From Neocallimastix lanati (nom. inval.) (Eukaryota > Neocallimastigomycota > Neocallimastigomycetes > Neocallimastigales > Neocallimastigaceae), in NCBI GenBank assembly GCA_016946835.1, contig JACVTC010000007.1, forward strand, positions 1,016,001 to 1,080,000: a stretch of 64,000 nt of DNA, written 5' to 3'. The notes beneath the pieces were generated by a model, which saw only the letters and a list, made by a program, of their open reading frames with translations, was not told where the DNA came from and searched no databases. A program made the position numbers and the translations under genes. How positions within the stretch are numbered: position 1 is the stretch's first letter; each line of letters opens with the position of its first letter. Shown piece after piece: positions 36,590 through 48,469 of this stretch.

Positions 36590-37420
36590 GTTCTAAACAT
36601 ATTTATGTATTAGGATTCATTAAATGAACTGTATTGAATTTCTTTGTAACCACCTGATAAGGTCCAACAGAATAAGGATTCAATTTATTTCTTGAGAAAT
36701 TCCTTACTTTGACTAATTCTCCAATTTTTATTTCATTTTATTATTTAAATTTTGTTTCTTTTTTCTTTTTTTTTTTTTTTCCAATATTTATTATTTTTAA
36801 TGTTGTTATTACAAGTACCTAATAACCCATTTATAGTTGGTCCATAAATTTCTCAATTAATCTTTCTTCTAGAGTTCCTTGAACATAGAAGTGTGGACAG
36901 CTCGAAAAGGTTGGTGATCTTTTCTACTGTAAACTAATTCCATACTGGAATATTTGGTCACCGAATTTTTGGAAGTCCTTAAAGCCCATAAAGCAGATGA
37001 TAAAAACATATCCTATTCTCTTTCTTTTGTTCTTAAAAGTCTAATTAATTTCCGGATTTATGGATTTTTATTTTTGATTAAATCACTAGATTCTGGGCTA
37101 TAAGTAACAATAAATTTTACATTCACATCAAAAAGATCAAGGAGTATTCTTGTATAATTTGATGTAAATTATACTCCATTATCTGTGGTAATGATATTTC
37201 GAGCACCATATCTTGTGAAACGTTGGGACAAGAATTTTACTATATCATCTTGATAATTTTTTCTGAAGTTATCTCGTCTTTAATATATTCTTCTCCATTT
37301 AATTTTATAATGTGGTCCTCTAAAATTTATTTCATAAATTCACCAATTTCCTTATTATTTTCAGTATTAGTTCCATTTTGTTCTTGTTCCATTTCTTTTG
37401 AAATTTCATTATTACTTGAC
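36590..37420 (-). pseudogene. Ty3-type integrase, degraded
   Basis: IITDNG (about 37,170-37,200) corresponds to the second catalytic Asp block of retroviral-type integrases. Further left, VKVRNFSRNKLNPYSVGPYQ (about 36,645-36,715) is the C-terminal GPY/F module that follows the integrase core in Ty3 elements. Stops interrupt the region between. The element is inactive. Confidence 0.75.
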
Positions 37421-38769
37421 TCTTTCTGATTTATAGGGTGAACTTGGTAATTAGTATTGTTAATACATTTATCTACTTAATTTTCTATTATTTTATTCAT
37501 ATATAATAATTACATTACTGAAAACTTGGTATAATTGATTTTGCAATTGACATAAATCATTAATTGTATGTTTTTCTTCCATAAAAGCGTCACTTTCATA
37601 ATATTGTGATATACGGGACTTTTATGTGCTATATTTTAATTATAATAATTTAGTTATATCTTTATTTAATTTATTATTACTTTTCCTAAATAATTAAAAA
37701 CCCCCTTTCTAAAATAATTTTATTAGAAATTGGTTATTATTAGGAAATTACATTTTAAATTTATTAATTTAATAATATAAAATACATTTTAAACATATAT
37801 TATAAATTTTATAGATAAGAATATAATATTTATATTTAAATAATATATATATAATACGTAAAAATATAAAATAAATATAAAATAATACATTATAATATAT
37901 TATATAATATATTATAAAATAAGATTATTTAAGTCCTATTAAGGTTAAAAGAATATTATAATATTCTAATATAATAATATTTAAATATAAAATAGATATA
38001 TAATTTAATATATTATAAAATAAAAATATAATTCAATATATTATAAAATAATATATAATTTAATATATATTATAATTGTAAGTATAATATAATAATGAAT
38101 AACTAATAATATATTATAAAAATTATTATCAAAAAGATATAAATTTAATATTTAATAATGATTAATAAATGTTACTACACATATTTGTTTTAGATCAATT
38201 GTAATATATAAGAATTTATATTGTTCAATTTATTATTATTATTATTATATTCATTCATATTGAATTTTAATTGTATTGATTTATAAAATTTTATATCAAT
38301 TATATCTATTATTTTTATATTATTATTATATTCTAACATATTATTATTTGAATTAATTTATTCTCATATATATTTTGATTCTAATAAATTTTATTATCTC
38401 TAATGTCTCCAGAATATATTAAATTTTTTGAATTTTCTATGATTTTTGAATCATCCACATCTTGCTTTTTCTTCAAAAAATTTTAGATTTGAAATTATTT
38501 TGAAATTTTCAATTTTTTTTGTTTTTGTCAAAATTATTTTTTTTTTTTGAATTTTTTTTACATTAATAATTTTAATTTATCTTCTTTGTCAAATTTTTCT
38601 AATTTTCTTACGTCCTTATTTTCTTCGTTTTCACAAGTCCTTATTCATTTCTTCCTGAGATAACAGTTCTATATTTTTTATATTACTCTTATCTTTATTA
38701 TTATTTTTGATTATTTGTTTTAATTATTGAAAAAGAGTCAGTAAGAGAATTTTTCTAACTTTGATGATA

Positions 38770-38916
38770 CATAATCTATATTCTTGGTATACTAATAGTA
38801 GTACACCATTTAATATGTCTCATATTATTTGGTTCTTTATTATTAAATAAACTAATTAAAGGTTTATGGTCCGTAAATAAAAAAAAAATAAATTTATTTC
38901 CAGAAATATAAGATTT

Positions 38917-38954
<38 letters not shown>

Positions 38955-40115
38955 GAAATATACCGCAGTGCCTTCTAACAATAATTTTTTTCAGCTTTTT
39001 CTAAAGTTCTACAAACAAAATGTACCAGATGTTCTTGTCCATCTTTTGAGGTTTTAGCTCTAATTATAATTTTTTTTTTGTACTGTAATCTGGAAAAAGC
39101 TAAAATAGGAGATTGAATAATAATTTTTTTTTTTAATTTATCAAAGATAACATGTTGTTTCTCTGTCCAAATGAATGAAACATTCTTTCTTAAAAGTTTA
39201 TTTAAAGGAGAAGTAATTATAGCAAAATTGTATATAAATTTCCTATAATATCCAACAATACCAAGGAAAGATCTTAATTCAGTGATATTGCAAGGTCTAA
39301 TAAAGTTTTTAACGGCATTAATCATCCATAGGACTTAAACTATATGATATAAAACTTCAACTTCTTCTTGAAAAAAAGGAATATTTTTCAATTATTGATT
39401 TTAATTTCATATTTTCTAAAAATTTCTAACACTCATGTTTAAATGTTTTAAATGATCTTCTTTTGATTTCGAAAATACTAAAATATCCTCAATGAAAACA
39501 AATACACATTTAACCAATAAATCAAAAAGAATAATGATTCATTTCTCTTTAAAAGGTAACTGGGGCACCAGTAAGATCAAAGGGAATTACTTTGTAGACA
39601 AAATTACCAAATTTCGTTGTAAAACATGTTAAGTCATTACATCAATATTATTTACATCCATTCTAATTTGATAATAGCTTGAAAAGAGATCCCAAGTAGA
39701 GAAAAATTTTTTGGGCCTTCTAAACTATTAAATATTTCATCATTATTAGGAAGGGAATAAGAATCTGGCGTTGTCATAGTATTTAACTTATGATAGTCGG
39801 AGTTCACTTGCCATTTTCCTTTTTTCTTAAGTATCAACACAATAGGAGAAGACCAGGAGGAAATATAATGTTCAATTAAACTCTCGTTAATAAGTTTAAT
39901 TCTTCTTTATGAATATCTGACTTATATTTATTTAATTTATAAAATTTGCTTTTAAGTGGATTTGAATTCTTAATAATCTCGATATGATGAGGGCTTAACT
40001 TGGAGGGTGTAAGTTCATCAGTTGAAGTAGCAATAACATCAATATATACCTCTAATATTTCTATTATGTCATCCGTATTTTTTTGGATATAAACTAGAAT
40101 AAAACTTAATAGAAT
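38770..40115 (-). pseudogene. Ty3-type reverse transcriptase/RNase H, degraded
   Basis: Right to left: KYKSDIHKEELNLL (RT start, about 39,890-39,935), GKWQVNSDYHKLN and TTPDSYSLPNNDEIFNSLEG (about 39,700-39,835), [20 protein letters not shown] with SPLNKLL (connection region, 39,210-39,300), [16 protein letters not shown], then RNase H pieces EGTAVYF and TDHKPLISLFNN (about 38,850-38,960). The order and motifs are those of Ty3/gypsy pol. Frameshifts, stops and a long T run at 38,919-38,949 break it. Confidence 0.85.
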
Positions 40116-40306
40116 GAATGTATTCTAAAGGAGACAATACATCTTTCTCCTTTATAGAAGATTCCTCATCAATTTTACAAGTAGGCTCTTTACTTTTTAA
40201 ATATGAGTTTCCCGTCATCCATCATAAATATACTTAACGCATAAATACTTTTATTAGGACCTACGCATTTTATAAAACAGATAATTATTTCCACATCTTT
40301 TAAGAC

Positions 40307-41541
40307 CTCTTTAATATTTCCCAAAATATGTTAAGCCATTTTTCTACTATTATTATCAAATACTTCATCAACAAAGAATCTACCTAATGCCATACCCATA
40401 GAACTATCCACTATATTAACACAATATTCATATGTAATTGGTTCATATTCAACACCTATAAATTAATTTTATATTTTATAAAGTTATTAATTATAATTTA
40501 AATCAATTTATTAAAATAATAATAATATTATTATTATTCTTTTCAAATTTTACCATAAAGAAGTTTATCCATAATTTTTAATGGTTCTTTAAATTCATCA
40601 CTAATATAATTACCATATACATTTATTACTCTCCTAAAATTAAATAAAAATTTTATTTGATTTTTAATTTTATTTTTTAATTATATTTATATTAATAAAA
40701 TTTATCTAAAATCAATCAAAATCTAAATATAATTATTTTAAGAATTTACCATTCTGCATAAGCAGTTAATATTTCAGCATCAGTTTCTTTAAGAATATTA
40801 TTTTAAACCATCAAAATAGGTTGATTCATAAACAATAATTTGAGAATTTTCATTTACAGTATTCTTAATATTAACTAATCCAAATATTGTTTCGAAATAT
40901 AAAGGCCAGTTTATTAAATTTTTGATATATAGAAGTATCATACATCTGTTCACTTTAAAATATTGAATTATTGATTTTTAATTAATAATCAAATTAATAT
41001 ATATTAAAAGTATTAAATATTATAATCATATATTTATAAATAAAAATCAACTTACGGTGGAATAACAACATTTGATAATTTCTTTTCTAACTCAACTATA
41101 GAATTAGCTAATTTATCAAAATCTCTTTTGTCACTTCCACCAAATAATTTAGTGAAAAAGTTTCCTGAATCTTGATTTTCATCATCGAGAATATTACTAA
41201 GCATTGCTTTTATAATTTCTTTATATTTAGTTACAGCTTCTTCTTGTTCATAATATTCTTTACTTGGTAAACCCAAATCTGTTTGTTTAAGGAGAATTTC
41301 TTTATCAATAGAATTCCATAAATCAGTCAAACCATCAATACCAAAAAGAATTGGAGCTTTATAAATTCCTAGTTTAGAAATTAAAGTAGTTAATCCATTT
41401 ACTTCTTTATAAGTATCTTTATTTTTATAAATTTCTAATTGATTTAATAAATCAACTAATGGCTTTTTGCCTTTAGATTTGATATTTTGTTCATCCATAC
41501 AACTATTATATAAACTTTTTAATTGATTGAAAGATTTTTCA
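40307..41541 (-). pseudogene. M13 metallopeptidase, truncated middle copy
   Basis: Equivalent to exons 5 to 8 of the intact copies. Present are most of exon 5 (41,541-41,056, open for 148 residues from the internal Met), exon 6 (about 40,950-40,750, with frame-breaking changes and loss of its upstream third), exon 7 (about 40,633-40,554) and the first 150 bp of exon 8 (to 40,307), which already has a stop where the intact copies read MAED. The 5' side ends inside exon 5 at a LINE fragment and the 3' side ends inside exon 8 at the Ty3 remnant. The zinc-site region is absent. Introns keep their positions, so this was a genomic duplicate and not a retrocopy. Confidence 0.85.
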
Positions 41542-41838
41542 TCATAATGAAATTGTGTGAGAGTGCGTAAGTAGATATTCTATCTGTTATAATTTTTGAA
41601 ATGATTTTCAGTCCAACATTAATGAGAGAAATACCTCGATAATTACTACAATCTGATAGGTCACCTTTCTTAAGGATTGATACAATAGAAGCTGAGTTCC
41701 ATTTTTTAGGAAAAGACCCATTCCATATTTTATTAAATCAATTTAAGACACTTTCCAGCAGCAGGATGTGTTTCTAGTAATTCTTCATTGCAAAACAGAG
41801 CTTTGTAGAATTCAATCGGGATACCATCGGGGGAGTTA
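41542..41838 (-). mobile_element. LINE RT fragment (copy D)
   Basis: On - this reads DGIPIEFYKALFCNEELLET, then FPKKWNSASIVSILKKGDLS and DCSNYRGISLINVGLKIISK with frameshifts, ending near ISTY. It is the RT finger region of a related but distinct LINE (differs from copies A and B). It replaces the 5' half of the truncated M13 copy and abuts a poly(A) at 41,845. Only the internal RT segment is present, so it probably arrived by rearrangement and not by a normal 5'-truncated insertion. Confidence 0.75.
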
Positions 41839-41912
41839 AGATAAAAAAAAAAAAAAAAATAAAACATGTTTCAAATAAAAAAATATTAAAAAAAAAAATA
41901 TATATATATATT

Positions 41913-41944
<32 letters not shown>

Positions 41945-42266
41945 TTAATATTTTTTTTTAAGGAATGAATATGTACTGTTGAAATTTCTCAATATCAAAG
42001 TAAAGAAATCAACTTTAATTTTTATCATCATAATTCAAAATTATATAAAAATGATAGTAATCAATTAATAGTAAAATATAAGATAATTATTAAATAAAAA
42101 TAAAAATAAAAATAAAAATAAATAAAAATTAATTAATAATTATATTACTGTATTAAAATTTACTTTTAATAAAATTTATAAATTTTTTTATTATATTATA
42201 TTTTCATTTTAATTACATTCTTTTTATTATCAACAACTTTATAAAGTTTAATAGAATAATTAAGAT

Positions 42267-42301
<35 letters not shown>

Positions 42302-42736
42302 CTCATATGGTAATAAATCTTTTATAAGATATTCTCATATAAATTGATTAATAATACTAATTATATTAATTACATTATATTATATATATTATTGTATATA
42401 TTATATTTAAATATATATATATATATATTATATAATATTTATTTTTTTTTTTTTTTTTTTTTTTTTTTTCATTTTTAATTTTTTTTCTTAATTTTTTCCC
42501 TTTTGATAAAATCTTTATATCATACTTTATACATATATATATAATGATTATACATATATAATTATTTATATATATGAAAATTATAAAAATATATTTATTT
42601 ATATATATATGAAGATTATACATATTATTTATGTATATGTATATATGAAGATTAAATATATATATATATATATATTATTATATTTATATATAGACTTTTA
42701 ATAAACAAAAAAAAAATTATTCAATTCTGTTAAACT
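41839..42736. other. 3' flank of M13 gene 3, duplicated
   Basis: Poly(A), TA runs and long poly(T) tracts (41,927-41,946, 42,269-42,300, 42,442-42,469). Co-linear with 27,498-28,325. No gene. Confidence 0.7.
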
Positions 42737-43865
42737 TTAATACATGGAACACTTCTTTTCTGGGTTCATTGGTGAATTTGATTTACATTTAAAAGTTTTT
42801 GCAAATTCTTTGGAATTACTAAGTGGACCATTTATACGAACTTTATTAGGAGAATGTGGATCTGAATGAACTTGATTAATATGATATTCTGGTCTAAATT
42901 TACTACAAAAAGTTTGACCATATGAAATATAGAATAATTGGTCTTTAGAATACTTAGTAAGATTTGGAAGAAGTTGATTATTATTTTCACTTTTCTTTTT
43001 ACTTAAAGAACGTTTATAGGCATCATAACTACGAGCTAATCCTCCATTATCTGCAAGATTTTCTCCAAGTGTTAATTTTCCATTAATATTAAGTTTAATA
43101 CCATCAGTACCATCAACTGTATAGTTTCCATATTGTTCAATATAACATTGAGTTAATTTATTAAATTCTTCCGTTGTAGAATTTGTCCACCAATTTGATA
43201 ATTTTCCATTTTTATCAAAATTTCTACCATTATCATCGAAAGCATGAGTTATTTCATGACCCATTACAGCTCCAATTGAACCATAATTTATGTAACTAGG
43301 ATTAGTAGAACTAAAGAATGGATCTCTTAAAATACCTGCTGGGAAACAAATCTCACTATTCATTGGATGATAATAAGCATTTATAGTATATGGAGTCATT
43401 TCCCATGTAGATTTATCTGTTGGTTTATTTACTTCCATTAAAATCCTTCTTACATCATGTTTAGATGAATTAACCATATTAGTAAAGAAATCATTATTCA
43501 CAATTTCTAATCCTTTATACTTTTCATCAAGTTTTATTGGATCCATAATAAAATCAGGATATCCAATTTTTGGATTTATGGCTTCGACTTTTTCAATAGC
43601 TAATTTACTTGATTGTTTATCGATCCATGACATTTTTGGTATTCTTTCTTTTAAAACTTCTTTAATATTTCCTAAAAGATCTTCAGCCATTTTTCTACTA
43701 TTATTATCAAATACTTCATCAACAAAAAATCTACCTAATGCCATACCCATAGAACTATCTACTGTATTAACACAATATTCATATCTAACTGGTTCAGATT
43801 CAACACCTATAAATTAATTTTATATTTTATAAAGTTATTAATTATAATTTAAATCAATTTATTAA

Positions 43866-43902
<37 letters not shown>

Positions 43903-45815
43903 TATTTCTTTTCAAATTTTACCATAAAGAAGTTTATCCATAATTTTTAATGGTTCTTTAAATTCATCACTAATATAATTACCATATACATTTATTACTC
44001 TCCTAAAATTAAATAAAAATTTTATTTGATTTTTAGTTTTATTTTTTAATTATATTTATATTAATAAAATTCATCTAAAATCAATCAAAATTTAAATATA
44101 ATTATTATAAGAATTTACCATTCTGCATAAGCAGTTAATGTTTCAACATCAGTTTCCTTAAGAATATTATTTAAGCCATCAAAATAAGTTGATCCATAAA
44201 CAATAATTTGAGAATTTTCATTTACAGTATTCTTCATATTAACCAATCCAAATATCGTTTCGAAATATAAAGGCCAGTTAATATATGGAAATTTTTCACT
44301 CAATGATTGGATATTAAATTTTTGATATATAGAAGTATCATACATCTGTTCACTTTAAAATTTTGAATTATTGATTTTTGATTAATAATCAAATTAATAT
44401 ATATTAAAAGTATTAAATATTATAATCATATATTTATAAATAAAAATCTACTTACGGTGGAATAACAACATTTATTAATTTCTTTTCAAATTCAACTATA
44501 GAATTAGCTAATTTATCAAAATCTCTTTTGTCACTTCCACCAAATAATTTAGTGAAAAAGTTTCCTGAATCTTGATTTTCATCATCGAGAATATTACTAA
44601 GCATTGCTTTTATAATTTCTTTATATTTAGTTACAGCTTCTTCTTGTTCATAATATTCTTTACTTGGTAAACCCAAATCAGTTTGTTTAAGGAGGATTTC
44701 TTTATCAGAAGAATTCCATAAATCAGTCATACTATTAATACCAAAAAGAATTGGAGCTTCATAAATTCCTAGTTTAGAAATTAAAGTAGTTAATCCATTT
44801 ACTTCTTTATAAGTATCTTTATTTTTATAAATTTCTAATTGATTTAATAAATCAACTAATGGCTTTTTGCCTTTAGATTTGATATTTTGTTCGTCCATAC
44901 AACTATTATATAAACTTTTTAATTGATTGAAAGATTTTTCATCTAAATTTTGTTGTTCCGATGTTGAATTATTAATTCCTTTATATTCTCTTTCAAGAAT
45001 ATCGCGTGCAATATTCTAAAAATATTTAATTTTTTTATATATTTTTAATTATAAAGATATAAAAATAAAATAAATAAGTTTAATAAAAAAAATATATATA
45101 TATATATACATTATTAATATTTAATATTTATAATTTATTATAATTATATTTAATTTATTATAATTATTAAAGTAATACTAACAACATTATCATAATAAAG
45201 AGTAAGCATAGTTGAAACTGACGACTGATCATCTGGAATTACAGCTGTTTTCTACAAAATAATTATATAAAAAAGATTTTAATAATTTATTCAATAATTT
45301 TTAATATTAAAATAATATTATAAAATTTTTTATGATACTTTACTATGTAATTACCACATGCAAATTCAAAGAAATCATCACATGGATCAACCTCTTCATT
45401 CATATACTTCAAAATTCTTTCAGAAGTTGCGAAACATTCAGGGGTAGAACAAACCTAATGTATTAATTTTATATAAAAATTATTAATAATTAATATTTAA
45501 CAATTATAATTAATTATTAATGCATATATATTTATTAGAATATTTTTATAAATATACATCATCATTATCCTCTTCATTTTTCATAGACTTTCCTATAAAT
45601 TTTTAAAACAAATTAAATATTAATATTTAAAATCCTTATATTCTCAAATCTATACACTCAAATTTATATATATAATTTTAAAAATATTTATTATCGTTTT
45701 CAAATAAAAGTCATTATAAATTACCAAAGAACCAACCATCAAAAATTGGTGATGATGATACCATTAATGTAAGAGAAATAAACGAAAGTATAACATGAAT
45801 ATTTTTATAATTCAT
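42737..45815 (-). CDS. M13-family metallopeptidase (neprilysin-like), copy 3
   Basis: Exons on -: 45815-45725, 45592-45558, 45454-45344, 45251-45183, 45015-44456, 44352-44119, 44002-43923 and 43806-42737. Every exon has exactly the length of its counterpart in copy 1 and the sum again gives 749 residues. The signal-like N-terminus is MNYKNIHVILSFISL. The zinc motifs HEITH (577-581) and ENLADNGG (from 642) are intact, as is NAYYHP. Differences from copy 1 are scattered substitutions, for example in the segments around NAYY (YTINAYYHPMNSE), after HEITH (DDNGRNFDKNG) and before the C-terminus (SKFRPEYHINQ). Copy 1 has GGLDRSYDAY where this copy has GGLARSYDAY, closer to the family norm. The C-terminus is again CSMY. 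Likely secreted or membrane-anchored oligopeptidase; both copies appear functional. Confidence 0.88.
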
Positions 45816-47465
45816 TTTTGAAATATCTAATTTTAAATATTAAATATTATTAAACATATATATATAATATTAAGAAATTAATAAATAATTATTTTATATA
45901 AATACTATATTAGTATATATATAGTATAACAATTATTACCTTTGAGTAATTTTTTAAAAATTTATTCATATAAATATAAAATATATATTTAATCGTTTTG
46001 ATTCTTTTTTTTTTTTTTTAAAGTCTAAAAGTGGTGAATACATCTTTTATTTATACTTTTTTTGTTTTTTTTTTTTTTTTAATTAATATTAACGGTCCAT
46101 AGTTTCGTTTATTAAAAAATATTTATTATAATATATTAGAATATAAATATAATATATGTTATTAAAAATTTAATAATAATTTTAATTATAAAAATTTAAT
46201 TTAATCTAATATTTTTATTATATGTTAAACTTTATAAAAAAATTAGTTTATATTATATATAAACTAATTTTTTTTTATATCAATTTAAGTAAATTTTAAT
46301 ATAAAAAAAATATATTATATAATGGATTATTGAAAATCAAAATAAAAAATCAAAATAAAATAAAAAAATAAAAAAATAATATTAATAATAATAATAAAAA
46401 TAAAAGTAAAAATAAAAAAATAAAAATAAGAATAATTAAAAAAAATAAAAAATAAAAATAAAAAGAAATAAAAAGAAATATTTTAAAAATTGCATAAAAT
46501 TAACTTAAAATATTTTATATTCATATAATTAATTATCTATTATCTATTGACATATTTTTATATTTACTTAACAAAAGTATTATTCAAAAAATATACAAAT
46601 TTAGATTATATAAGCCTAGTTCGAGGAAGTATTGTTGGAATTACTTTATTTAAATTCATTAAACTTTAATTATTTATTTAGCTTTATTATTATAACTATT
46701 ATAATTAAATATGAAATTGTTTCAAGTAAAAATTATTATACCTGATATGACATTTAAAATTATCGAGAGGCTTTTCTTAAACTTTTCTTAATTCAGAGAA
46801 ATGTTTTATTTTTATGTTATTTGATTAATTAATTGTTCTTGTGATTACAATAAACTATTTATTGAATTTATATGGTAAGTATTAATAAATATTCATAATT
46901 TAAGGAAATATTTAATAACTATATAAATATAAATATAAATATAAATATAAAATAATATGAATATGAATATGAATAAAGTATTGATTTATGTCATAATTAA
47001 TATAATAAGAAATAATAAAAATTTAAAGTATATTTAATACTTTAATAATTAGTCACTTATTAAAAACATAAAAATCTTTCACTTAAATTTTATTTAATAC
47101 ATTAATACATATTTTTTTAATATAAAATATGTTTTATATATTAATTAAAGTTTGAATAATCAATTATTTAGAATATTAAAAAAAAATATAGTTTTAATTA
47201 TTCCTTAAATACAAACAAAATTCTAATGAATTAATAAAAAAAAACTAAAAAATAAAAAAATAAAAATAAAAATAAAATAAAAAAAAAAAAAAAAAACATC
47301 CATTTTAAAAAAAAAAAATTATTTTTTTATCTTTTTTATTTAATTAATAAAGAGTCTTTTTTAATTTATACATTTTTAAAAAAAAAAAAAAAAAAAAATT
47401 AGAATAATCTTCGAATTAGAGTAAACTTTAATTAATATGAAATATTAATTATTATTTAGAATATA
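45816..47465. other. 5' flank of M13 gene 3, duplicated
   Basis: Co-linear with 31,432-32,590 and then, from about 47,110, with 35,900-36,047, showing that the MULE-containing segment of unit 1 is an extra insertion. Contains poly(T) at 46,003-46,020 and 46,058-46,081 and AAAAT-rich stretches. No gene. Confidence 0.65.
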
Positions 47466-47761
47466 GGGGAAAGTTGCATTTCGCCAAGTGGCGTATTATT
47501 AAATTGAAAAATTAATATTTATTATAATATCCACAATTGATAATATTGTTTGAGAAAAAAAAAGTTATTCCCCGAAGAAAAGATATTTTTATTTATTTAC
47601 CTAGAGCTACTAGAAGTGTATAAATTTTACTAATACATCACTTGGCGAAATGCAATTCTCCCAATTATATGTAATATTTAATTATAAAAATATATTCATA
47701 ATTATTTAATATTATTTTTAATATTATTTATTTATTTTTTTTTTTAATATTTAAACATTTA

Positions 47762-47797
<36 letters not shown>

Positions 47798-47904
47798 ATC
47801 AATATTAGTAATATTTTAATTTATTTATTTAATTATAATATTTTTCAATTGTCGAAATGCAACATTTTAATAATATGTTTCTTGGTAAAATACACCACTC
47901 TCAC
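47466..47904. mobile_element. MITE-like insertion with inverted termini
   Basis: Left end GGGGAAAGTTGCATTTCGCC; an inverted copy ends at 47,662 (GGCGAAATGCAATTCTCCC) and a more decayed inverted copy ends at 47,904 (ATTGTCGAAATGCAAC then GTAAAATACACCACTCTCAC). Hence a 197-bp unit sits within a 439-bp insertion. The insertion is flanked by 25-bp direct repeats (47,441-47,465 and 47,905-47,929, two differences), while unit 1 has a single copy at 36,023-36,047: an empty site. No coding capacity. The ends resemble the right end of the MULE in unit 1. Confidence 0.7.
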
Positions 47905-48178
47905 AATATTAATTATTATTTACAATGTAGTATTATTTTTATAAATACAATTCTTTTATTATTTTAAACACAATCCTTTTGTATATATATGTATATTTAT
48001 TTATTTTCTTAATAAAATAAAGAAATTAAAGAAAATAAAACTTTAATAAAATTGATATAATATATATTGAAAATATATAAATGAAAGTTTTTAATGAATT
48101 TTGAGATCTTTGATGATGAGAATTGAAATTATTAAAAATATTATCAAAAATTTTTCTGTACTGTATCAGTAAGATGTT

Positions 48179-48199
48179 GACTTTCTCTTGGTAGAGCGC
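48179..48199 (+). other. tRNA 5'-half-like fragment (unit 2)
   Basis: Identical counterpart of the fragment at 36,297-36,317, present before the segmental duplication. It is not a complete tRNA gene. Confidence 0.3.
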
Positions 48200-48469
48200 T
48201 TTATTAAATAAATAATAATATTTTTATGTATTATATTTTAAAAAAAAATAAATGCATCATATAAATTAAAGATAAGTATAATTAAAATAAATAAATCAAG
48301 CCACTTATTAAAAACATTATAAATTAGAATTATGATATTTATTTATGTTTGAATAATAAAAAATGTTTTATATTAATTAAGGTTTGAATATCATTCATTC
48401 CAACCTTAAGATACAACTATATCCATATCATAGTTGTATTAAATTTATAATATTTTTAAGGTGTACTGA

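Larger units (their letters stand above)
36580..40306 (-). mobile_element. Ty3-type LTR retrotransposon remnant, unit 1
   Basis: Pol reads right to left in Ty3/gypsy order: RT start (about 40,110), RT palm, connection/RNase H, integrase and the GPY module. Copy 2 at 48,470-51,494 is collinear and very similar. I could not recognise LTRs. A stretch at about 37,600-38,400 is present here and missing from copy 2. The right end is fused to the truncated M13 gene at about 40,306. Confidence 0.75.
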
